9,271 bases of DNA, taken from positions 1 to 9,271 of the forward strand of contig CAMLKW010000178.1 in assembly GCA_946480605.1 (NCBI GenBank), in the 5' to 3' direction. This DNA comes from an uncultured Roseateles sp. Lineage in GTDB: Bacteria; Pseudomonadota; Gammaproteobacteria; Burkholderiales; Burkholderiaceae. Made by a program: the position numbers and the translations under genes. The notes under the pieces were generated by a model. It had not been told where the DNA came from. It made no database searches and saw nothing but the letters and a program-made list of their open reading frames with translations. Shown in pieces: positions 1 through 5,735 of the stretch (within the stretch, counting starts at the first letter, position 1; every line of letters begins with the position of its first letter).

Positions 1-225
1 GCCCCGAACGACTGGCAGGTCGGCCAGACCGGCAAGATCGTCGCGCCGCAGCTGTACATCGCGGCCGGCATCTCCGGTGCCATCCAGCATCTGGCCGGCA
101 TGAAGGACTCCAAGGTCATCGTCGCGATCAACAAGGATCCGGAAGCGCCGATCTTCTCGGTGGCCGACTACGGCCTGGAAGCCGATCTGTTCACGGCCGT
201 GCCTGAACTCGTCAATGCGCTGTAA
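1..225 (+). CDS. etfA: Electron transfer flavoprotein subunit alpha, C-terminal end (partial)
   Basis: This is the last 74 codons of a gene that begins before the window; reading frame 1 is open from base 1 to a TAA at 223-225. EtfA pairs with EtfB to form a soluble FAD/AMP heterodimer that takes electrons from acyl-CoA dehydrogenases and passes them to ETF-ubiquinone oxidoreductase. The visible part is the FAD-binding C-terminal domain. It contains the run [20 protein letters not shown], then HLAGM and [16 protein letters not shown], and ends in the usual amphipathic tail [13 protein letters not shown]. These are hallmark EtfA/FixB sequences that surround the FAD. The gene directly downstream is an acyl-CoA dehydrogenase, the natural electron donor for ETF, which supports the call. 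EtfB would be expected just upstream, outside the window. No frameshift is visible, and the identification is close to certain. Confidence 0.96.
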   Translation, partial: APNDWQVGQTGKIVAPQLYIAAGISGAIQHLAGMKDSKVIVAINKDPEAPIFSVADYGLEADLFTAVPELVNAL

Positions 226-244
226 ACCCACGCCGATCACCGCC

Positions 245-277
245 GGGCGCCCCGACCGTCGTCGCGGCGCCCTTTTT
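245..277 (+). terminator. Rho-independent terminator-like hairpin between etfA and the acyl-CoA dehydrogenase
   Basis: GGGCGCC at 245-251 pairs perfectly with GGCGCCC at 266-272. After one C/C mismatch the stem continues with CGAC (253-256) pairing GTCG (261-264), closing on a four-base loop. Five T's follow immediately (273-277). This is the classic form of an intrinsic terminator, placed 20 bases after the etfA stop. It is odd that the next gene's Shine-Dalgarno sequence starts only 10 bases after the T-run, leaving no space for a separate promoter. The hairpin may therefore act as a partial terminator or attenuator. Confidence 0.8.
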
Positions 278-286
278 GTTTCCGCC

Positions 287-292
287 AGGAGG
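287..292 (+). promoter_or_regulatory. Strong Shine-Dalgarno for the acyl-CoA dehydrogenase
   Basis: A full AGGAGG lies five bases before the ATG at 298 and fixes that start. Because it follows the terminator-like T-run so closely, it would remain available on a read-through transcript. Confidence 0.85.
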
Positions 293-297
293 AACAA

Positions 298-2085
298 ATG
301 AGTTACCAAGCTCCCGTCAAGGACATGCTCTTCAACATCCAGCACCTGGCCGGTCTGGATTCGCTAACCCAGCAAGTGCCCGCATTCGCCGACTTCGGTC
401 TGGACACCGCCGCCGCCGTGCTGGAGGAGTGTGCCAAGCTGACGCAGGACGTCATCGCGCCGCTGAACTTCGAGGGCGACAAGAACCCGTCGTCGTGGAA
501 AGACGGCGTGGTCACGACAACGCCCGGCTTCAAGCAGGCCTTCCGCGCTTACGCCGAAGGCGGCTGGCAAGGCCTGGTGCACCCGACCGAGTTCGGTGGC
601 CAGGGTGCGCCCAAGACCATCGCTGCGGCCTGCAACGAGATGCTGCAATCGGCCAACATGAGCTTCGCGCTGTGCCCGCTGCTGACCGACGGCGCCGTCG
701 AGGCGCTGCTGACCGCGGGCAGCGACGAGCAGCGCTCGGTCTACATCCCCAAGCTGCTGGACGGCTCGTGGACCGGCACGATGAACCTGACCGAGCCGCA
801 GGCCGGCTCGGACCTGGCGCTGGTGTGCACGCGCGCCGAGCCGCAGGGCGACGGCACGTACAAGGTCTTCGGCACGAAGATCTTCATCACCTACGGTGAG
901 CACGACATGGCCGAGAACATCGTCCACCTCGTGCTGGCCCGCGTGGCCGGCGCGCCGGAGGGCGTGAAGGGCATCAGCCTGTTCCTGGTGCCGAAGTTCC
1001 TCGTGAATGCCGACGGCTCGCTCGGCGCGCGCAACGACGCGCACTGCGTGTCCATCGAACACAAGATGGGCATCAAGGCCAGCCCGACGGCGGTGCTGCA
1101 GTTCGGCGACCACGGCGGCGCCATTGGCACGCTGATCGGCGAGGAGAACCGCGGCCTGGAGTACATGTTCATCATGATGAACGCGGCCCGGTATGGCGTG
1201 GGCCTGCAGGGCATCGCCATCGCCGATCGCGCCTATCAAAAGGCCGTGGCCTACGCGAAGGACCGCGTGCAGTCGCGCCCGGTGGACGGCAGCAAGCCTG
1301 GCAGTGCCACCATCATTCACCACCCCGACGTTCGCCGCATGTTGATGACGATGCGCGCGCTGACGGAAGGGTGCCGTGCGATGGCCAGCACCGCCGCCGC
1401 GGCGTTCGACGCGGCGCACCACCACCCCGACGCCGACGCGCGCAAGCAGAACCAGGCGTTCTACGACTTCATGGTGCCGCTGGTGAAGGGCTACAGCACC
1501 GAGATGAGCCTGGAGGTCACGTCGCTGGGCGTGCAGGTGCATGGTGGCATGGGCTTCATCGAGGAGACCGGTGCGGCGCAGTACTACCGCGACGCCAAGA
1601 TCCTGACCATCTACGAGGGCACGACGGCCATCCAGGCCAACGACCTGGTGGGCCGCAAGACCTCGCGCGACGGCGGCCAGCTGGCGCGCGGCATCGCGGG
1701 CCAGATCGAAGTCACCGAAAGCGAACTGGCCCAGCGCGACAGCGCAGCGGCCAAGGCCGTGCTGAAGGCGCTGCGCGCCTCGCGCGAAGATTTCCTCGCC
1801 GTCGTCGACTTCATCGCTGCGTCGGCCAAGGGCAACCCCAACGCCGCCTATGCCGGCTCGGTGCCCTACCTGATGCTGGCGGGCAACCTCGTCGCTGGCT
1901 GGCAACTGGCTCGCGCGCTGCTGGCCGCGGAAGACGCGTTGGCGACTGACAAGGCCTTCATGGCCGCCAAGATCACCACCGCGCGCTTCTATGCCGAGCA
2001 CATCCTGCCGCGCACCGCGTCGCTGCGGGCTGCCATCGTGGACGGTGCCGACAGCGTGACTGAGCTGAGCCTTGAAGCTTTCTGA
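298..2085 (+). CDS. Acyl-CoA dehydrogenase, long DmdC-like type with C-terminal extension
   Basis: The 595-residue flavoenzyme should carry out alpha,beta-dehydrogenation of an acyl-CoA in the cytoplasm, passing electrons to ETF. Visible order: an N-terminal helical domain; the FAD-site motif MNLTEPQAGSD at residues 162-172; a middle beta domain with HKMGIKASPTA near 255-265; then the C-terminal helical domain with QVHGGMGF (413-420) and IYEGTTAIQ. Glu440 in that last motif is the expected catalytic base. About 150 residues follow the usual end of a 380-residue dehydrogenase. That extension and the VGRK ending after the base fit the 590-610 residue group containing 3-methylmercaptopropionyl-CoA dehydrogenase (DmdC) and mycobacterial FadE5. 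Most members of this group are not proven DMSP enzymes, so no substrate is claimed; a medium- or long-chain or beta-substituted acyl-CoA is possible. The start is fixed by AGGAGG five bases upstream. It lies between etfA and a nitronate monooxygenase gene. Confidence 0.93.
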   Translation: MSYQAPVKDMLFNIQHLAGLDSLTQQVPAFADFGLDTAAAVLEECAKLTQDVIAPLNFEGDKNPSSWKDGVVTTTPGFKQAFRAYAEGGWQGLVHPTEFGGQGAPKTIAAACNEMLQSANMSFALCPLLTDGAVEALLTAGSDEQRSVYIPKLLDGSWTGTMNLTEPQAGSDLALVCTRAEPQGDGTYKVFGTKIFITYGEHDMAENIVHLVLARVAGAPEGVKGISLFLVPKFLVNADGSLGARNDAHCVSIEHKMGIKASPTAVLQFGDHGGAIGTLIGEENRGLEYMFIMMNAARYGVGLQGIAIADRAYQKAVAYAKDRVQSRPVDGSKPGSATIIHHPDVRRMLMTMRALTEGCRAMASTAAAAFDAAHHHPDADARKQNQAFYDFMVPLVKGYSTEMSLEVTSLGVQVHGGMGFIEETGAAQYYRDAKILTIYEGTTAIQANDLVGRKTSRDGGQLARGIAGQIEVTESELAQRDSAAAKAVLKALRASREDFLAVVDFIAASAKGNPNAAYAGSVPYLMLAGNLVAGWQLARALLAAEDALATDKAFMAAKITTARFYAEHILPRTASLRAAIVDGADSVTELSLEAF

Positions 2086-2086
2086 C

Positions 2087-2090
2087 GGAG
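2087..2090 (+). promoter_or_regulatory. Shine-Dalgarno deciding the TTG start of the nitronate monooxygenase
   Basis: GGAG directly follows the dehydrogenase stop codon (2083-2085) and lies eight bases before the TTG at 2099. The alternative in-frame TTG at 2072 has no comparable site and would overlap the dehydrogenase. The protein from 2099 also starts where the family normally starts. Confidence 0.75.
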
Positions 2091-2098
2091 ACATCCCC

Positions 2099-3052
2099 TT
2101 GGCATTGCCCGACATCCTGAAGAACCTGCCGCTGCCGGTCATCGGCTCGCCGCTGTTCATCATCAGCAACCCCAAGCTCGTCATCGAGCAGTGCAAGGCC
2201 GGCATCGTCGGCTCCATGCCGGCGTTGAACGCGCGTCCGGCCGAACTGCTGGACGAGTGGCTGGCCGAGATCACCGAGACGCTGGCCGCCTACAACCGCG
2301 CCAACCCAGACAAGCCGGCGGCGCCGTTCGCGATCAACCAGATCGTGCACAAGAGCAATGAGCGGCTCGAACACGACATGCAGGTGTGCGCCAAGTACAA
2401 GGTGCCCATCGTCATCACCAGCCTGGGCGCGCGCGAGGACGTGAACGCGGCCGTGCACAGCTGGGGCGGCATCGTGCTGCACGACATCATCAACAACAAG
2501 TTCGCTAAGAAGGCCATCGAGAAGGGCGCCGACGGCCTGATCGCGGTGGCGGCCGGCGCGGGCGGCCACGCGGGCGTGAAGAGCCCGTTCGCGCTGATCC
2601 AGGAAATCCGTGAGTGGTTTGACGGCCCGCTGGCGCTGTCGGGTGCCATGGCCACGGGCGATGCGGTGCTGGCCGCGCAGGCCATGGGTGCCGACCTGGC
2701 CTATATCGGCTCGGCCTTCATCGCGACCGAAGAGGCGCGCGCCAGCGATGCCTACAAGCAGATGATCGTCGCCAGCAACAGCGACGACATCGTCTACAGC
2801 AACCTGTTCACCGGCGTGCACGGCAACTACCTGCGCGGCTCGGTGGTGGCGGCCGGCCTGGACCCGGACAAGCTGCCCGAGAGCGATCCCAGCGCGATGA
2901 ACTTCGGCGGTGGCGCGGCCAAGGCCTGGAAGGACATCTGGGGCAGCGGTCAGGGCATCGGCGCGGTGCGCGAGGTGCTGCCTGCGGCGCAGCTGGTCGC
3001 GCGCCTGAAGCGCGAGTACCTGGCCGCCCGCCAGCGCCTCGCGCTGAACTGA
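2099..3052 (+). CDS. Nitronate monooxygenase / 2-nitropropane dioxygenase-family FMN protein
   Basis: This 317-residue FMN-dependent TIM-barrel protein belongs to the NMO/2-nitropropane dioxygenase family, whose characterised members oxidise alkyl nitronates with O2. The N-terminal strand carries LPLPVIGSPLFIISNP (residues 10-25), a usual flavin-phosphate-side motif. AGAGGHAG (152-159) contains His157, the position of the catalytic base in class I enzymes. The phosphate-binding end reads GADLAYIGSAFIATEEA (197-213). The start is taken as TTG at 2099 because GGAG sits eight bases upstream and because the family typically begins MALP. A longer frame from TTG 2072 adds nine unconserved residues. 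The gene begins 13 bases after the dehydrogenase stop, so translational coupling is likely. Family members also include NADH:quinone reductases and enoyl-ACP reductases (FabK), so nitronate is not proven as substrate. Linkage to an acyl-CoA dehydrogenase suggests a role in acid or acyl-CoA catabolism, or protection of it. Confidence 0.88.
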   Translation: MALPDILKNLPLPVIGSPLFIISNPKLVIEQCKAGIVGSMPALNARPAELLDEWLAEITETLAAYNRANPDKPAAPFAINQIVHKSNERLEHDMQVCAKYKVPIVITSLGAREDVNAAVHSWGGIVLHDIINNKFAKKAIEKGADGLIAVAAGAGGHAGVKSPFALIQEIREWFDGPLALSGAMATGDAVLAAQAMGADLAYIGSAFIATEEARASDAYKQMIVASNSDDIVYSNLFTGVHGNYLRGSVVAAGLDPDKLPESDPSAMNFGGGAAKAWKDIWGSGQGIGAVREVLPAAQLVARLKREYLAARQRLALN

Positions 3053-3067
3053 GGCCGGTCAGCGTTT
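3042..3067 (+). terminator. Weak hairpin at the convergent junction
   Basis: CGCTGA (3042-3047) pairs with TCAGCG (3059-3064) around an 11-base loop, and TTT follows at 3065-3067. It spans the six-base gap between the two convergent stop codons, so it could end transcription from the left. The T-run is short and there is no matching run for the opposite direction, so this is a modest candidate. Confidence 0.35.
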
Positions 3068-3706
3068 GTGGATGCGCCAGACCGGCAGCGTCCAGCCCGT
3101 CCACAACGCCAGCGCGCGCAGCAGCACGGTGGCCGTCGCCGTCGCGCTGATCGCGGCCCATGGCGGCGCGTCCAGGCGCGCGGCCGCGACCATCACCCAG
3201 CCGCCCACGAAGCTGCACAGCGCATAGGGCCGGTGATCGTGGAAGGCGGCCGGGATCTCGTTGCAGACGATGTCCCGCAGCACGCCGCCGAAGGTGGCCG
3301 TGATGACGCCCATCAGCACGGCCACGATGCCCGGCATGCCGGCCTCCAGCGCCAGCGAGGTGCCGCTGGCCGTGAACAGCCCCAGGCCCAGCGCGTCGGG
3401 CCACTGGATGGCCTTCTCGGTCAGCGCCAGGTGGCGACGGCGCATGAACAGCATGGCGCCGAACGACAGGGCCATCAGCGCCCACAGCCAGTCGGCATGT
3501 TCGACCCAGAAGAACGGCCGGCGGTCCAGCAGCACGTCGCGCAGCGTGCCGCCGCCGAAGGCCGACAGCCCGGCGACGACGCACAGGCCCACCACGTCCA
3601 GCTGCTTGCGCGCGCCGGCCAGCAGGCCGGACAGTGCGAAGGCCAGCGTGGCGGCGATCTCGATGGTCGACTGCAGCGTGGAGAAGTTGATGACGGGAGG
3701 CTTCAT
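3059..3706 (-). CDS. Trimeric intracellular cation channel (TRIC/YicG, UPF0126) family membrane protein
   Basis: The 215-residue integral inner-membrane protein is of the normal length for the prokaryotic TRIC family, which forms homotrimeric potassium-permeable channels with seven membrane helices per subunit. The two internal repeats are visible. The first has the hydrophobic stretches at about 16-32 and 37-50, followed by GGGTLRD (51-57). The second has FTASGTSLALEAGMPGIVAVLMG and then FGGVLRD (139-145). These paired Gly-rich-Arg-Asp motifs are the family signature. Further hydrophobic segments lie at about 72-88, 161-177 and 184-204, and the tail RIHKR is basic. The start lies only 16 bases after the helicase stop. 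There is no clear Shine-Dalgarno there (CGATCCCCGCC precedes the ATG), so translation may depend on coupling to the helicase. No functional link to the helicase or binding proteins is evident. The physiological role in bacteria is poorly defined. Confidence 0.92.
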   Translation of the reverse strand: MKPPVINFSTLQSTIEIAATLAFALSGLLAGARKQLDVVGLCVVAGLSAFGGGTLRDVLLDRRPFFWVEHADWLWALMALSFGAMLFMRRRHLALTEKAIQWPDALGLGLFTASGTSLALEAGMPGIVAVLMGVITATFGGVLRDIVCNEIPAAFHDHRPYALCSFVGGWVMVAAARLDAPPWAAISATATATVLLRALALWTGWTLPVWRIHKR

Positions 3707-3722
3707 GGCGGGGATCGCATCG

Positions 3723-5669
3723 TCAGTCGATCAGGGCCGCGTCCGTCAGGAAGCGTGACGGCCGGCTCGGGTCGAAGGTCAGTGTCAGGCGTTGCCGGGC
3801 GCGCGTCATGGCCACGTACAGCAGGTTGCGGTTCTCGCCGGAGCCTTCACCAAATTCGCCGCGCGAGAGGTGCGGCACGATGACGTGGTCGAACTCCAGC
3901 CCCTTGGCCGACTCGATGCTGGACAGCACCACGCGCTCGCTCGCGCGCAAGCGCCGCCGGGCCTGGTCCAGCGCCGAGAACAGGCGGAACGCGCCCGCCA
4001 GGCCGGCGCCCTCGGCGATGGCGACGCGGTGCAGCTGCGCGATGTTGTCCGCCACCTGCTCGGCATCCTGCCGGCGCACGAACAGGCGGGTGGCCAGCGT
4101 CAACGGGTCCAGCGCCTTCAGAAAGGCGGCCTCGAACGCGTCGAGGTCGTTGCTGCGCAGGATCGCCGTCGCGGCGTCCAGCTGCCGCCTGGCGCTCGCG
4201 TTCGCGCTGCGCAATACGTGGCCCTCGATGAAGGCGCGCGTCGATCCGAGGTCGGCCGCAGCTTCGGCCACGGCGACGCGCTGGGCCTCGGCGTCGTCCA
4301 GGTGCCGCAGCTCGATGCTGTCCACCCGGGCGCCCGAGAACAGCAGCAGCGCGTTCAGCAGGTGGGCGCGGTGCGGCGCGTCCTCGAAGCCGGTGAAGTC
4401 GTTGCACGCGTGGGCGTACAGCCCGCGCACCAGCAGCGTCTCGGCACGCTCCAGGTAGGGCGCGAAGCCGGCGGCGCCGTAGGGCACGCCCAGGCGCAGC
4501 AGCTCGTGCTCGATCAGCACGGACTGCGCGGGGTGGCGCAGCAGCACGCGCAGGCTGGCCAGTGCCTGCTGCTGGTGGTGGGTCTGCGCCAGCCGCGCGA
4601 CGAAGGCCGCGGCGAGCCGGGGCGACTCGCAGCGCTCCAGGTGGATGTGTGTCTGGATCGCGTCGTCCGCCGCGTAGGGCTTGCGCGCCAGCGCGCCGAC
4701 ATGGCGCGCAAGCTGGGGGCTGAAGCGCCGGCTGCGCGTCAGCGGCAGCACCTCGGGCGTGCCGATCTCCGCCCGAAAGTGCTCGCCCATGAAGCCGACC
4801 TCTGCGCCGGTCTGCGAATGGATGACCTGGTCGCGGTCGCCCACGCCGACGAAGGCCGCCCGCGGGTTGGCGGCCAGCACGGCCTTCAGCACCGTGAAGG
4901 CGGCGCGGTTCACGTCGTGCATCTCGTCGACGCAGATCAGCGACAGGCTTTGCTGAAGCGCTGCATCGTCGGCCAGCGTCTCGCCGTGCAGCAGCGCACG
5001 GGCCAGGTCGTAGACGCCGTCGCCGTCGAAGCGGAATTCGGGCCGGTCGGGGTGGCCGCCCCGGCGGATGAACTCGTAGCAGCGCCAGGCGCGCAGCGTC
5101 AGGTAGCCGAAGCCCAGCTCATCGGCCAGCCCGGGCGTCATGCGCTGTTCCGGGTCCAGGTGCTCGACGACCATGCGTCCCTTCAGCAGGTCGAAGGACT
5201 TCAGCAGGCCTTCGACGAGTTCGCCCGGCGGCGCCTCCGCCAGCAGCTCGTCGGGGTGGCGTTCCTCGGGCAGCGACTGGGCGCGCTCGATGGCGCGCAC
5301 CACGTGCGGCCGGACCTGCTCGGGCGAAGTGACGACGCGCGTCGCCGCGCCTTCGGTCTGGGCCAGCACGGCGAGGCTGAAGGCCTCGAAGGTCTGGATG
5401 CGCAGCTGCTGCACCACCGGCTTCGGGATGCCGATGTGGGCCAGCCGCTCCTTCAGTGCGGCGACGGCCGGCGCGGTGGCGGTGAGGGCCAGCGCCGTCT
5501 GCGGCGGCGCGCCGCGCTGCAGCGCCTGCGCGATGCGGAGCGCCAGCGTCGTCGTCTTGGCCGCACCGGCGTTGGCCTCCACCAGCAGCAGGCGGGTTCT
5601 CAGCAGCTGGATCGCGAGCTGCTCGGCGCTCGGTGTGATGCGGGTGGGCTGGAAGGCGGGATCGCTCAT
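3723..5669 (-). CDS. Divergent UvrD-like superfamily 1 helicase
   Basis: The 648-residue protein has the SF1A (UvrD/Rep/PcrA) motif order. It starts with a Q-motif-like TPSAEQ (12-17) and a P-loop ANAGAAKT (32-39) with Lys38. Motif Ia is LTATAPAV (62-69), motif II VDEMHD (247-252), motif III VGDRDQVIHSQTGA (276-289) and motif IV LTRSRRF (310-316). Motif V is SAKGLEFD (587-594) and motif VI LLYVAMTRAR (616-625), with Arg623 at the arginine-finger position. ATPase activity is therefore plausible. Odd points: the P-loop Gly before Lys is Ala37, motif II has His where UvrD has Gln, and motif III replaces the canonical YxWRGA with HxQTGA. It is somewhat shorter than UvrD (about 720) and lacks the C-terminal tail. 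No nuclease domain is seen. The ATG at 5669 has no Shine-Dalgarno and abuts a hairpin. A DNA repair or DNA/RNA translocase role is inferred only from family; substrate and direction are unknown. Confidence 0.88.
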   Translation of the reverse strand: MSDPAFQPTRITPSAEQLAIQLLRTRLLLVEANAGAAKTTTLALRIAQALQRGAPPQTALALTATAPAVAALKERLAHIGIPKPVVQQLRIQTFEAFSLAVLAQTEGAATRVVTSPEQVRPHVVRAIERAQSLPEERHPDELLAEAPPGELVEGLLKSFDLLKGRMVVEHLDPEQRMTPGLADELGFGYLTLRAWRCYEFIRRGGHPDRPEFRFDGDGVYDLARALLHGETLADDAALQQSLSLICVDEMHDVNRAAFTVLKAVLAANPRAAFVGVGDRDQVIHSQTGAEVGFMGEHFRAEIGTPEVLPLTRSRRFSPQLARHVGALARKPYAADDAIQTHIHLERCESPRLAAAFVARLAQTHHQQQALASLRVLLRHPAQSVLIEHELLRLGVPYGAAGFAPYLERAETLLVRGLYAHACNDFTGFEDAPHRAHLLNALLLFSGARVDSIELRHLDDAEAQRVAVAEAAADLGSTRAFIEGHVLRSANASARRQLDAATAILRSNDLDAFEAAFLKALDPLTLATRLFVRRQDAEQVADNIAQLHRVAIAEGAGLAGAFRLFSALDQARRRLRASERVVLSSIESAKGLEFDHVIVPHLSRGEFGEGSGENRNLLYVAMTRARQRLTLTFDPSRPSRFLTDAALID

Positions 5670-5689
5670 GGTGCGGATTGGAACGCACC
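5670..5689 (-). promoter_or_regulatory. Inverted repeat abutting the helicase start codon
   Basis: GGTGCG (5670-5675) and CGCACC (5684-5689) form a perfect six-base-pair stem with an eight-base loop. In the minus-strand transcript its 3' arm touches the ATG, exactly where a Shine-Dalgarno would lie, and none is present. It could hinder initiation, serve as a protein site, or be chance in GC-rich DNA. Confidence 0.4.
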
Positions 5690-5693
5690 CGGC

Positions 5694-5725
5694 GGGCCCG
5701 GCCGACCGGCCCAGGTACTGCTGGG
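5694..5725 (-). other. GC-rich hairpins after the second binding-protein gene
   Basis: Two overlapping inverted repeats lie between the binding-protein stop (TAG, 5736-5738) and the helicase start: CCCAG (5710-5714) with CTGGG (5721-5725), and GGGCC (5694-5698) with GGCCC (5708-5712). They share bases, so only one can form at a time. No T-run follows on the minus strand, so they are not canonical intrinsic terminators. They may slow transcription or stabilise the upstream mRNA 3' end. Confidence 0.3.
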
Positions 5726-5735
5726 ACGAGGGGCG

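Noticed and set aside
364..2274. 636-codon open frame on the minus strand opposite the acyl-CoA dehydrogenase
   Set aside because: It is a mirror of the dehydrogenase codon bias, with repetitive Arg/Gly/Val/His composition and no recognisable domain.
3723..5669. Helicase as part of an anti-phage defence system
   Set aside because: No nuclease, methylase, toxin, integrase or other defence-type partner is next to it; the neighbours are a channel and transport proteins, and base composition looks like its surroundings.
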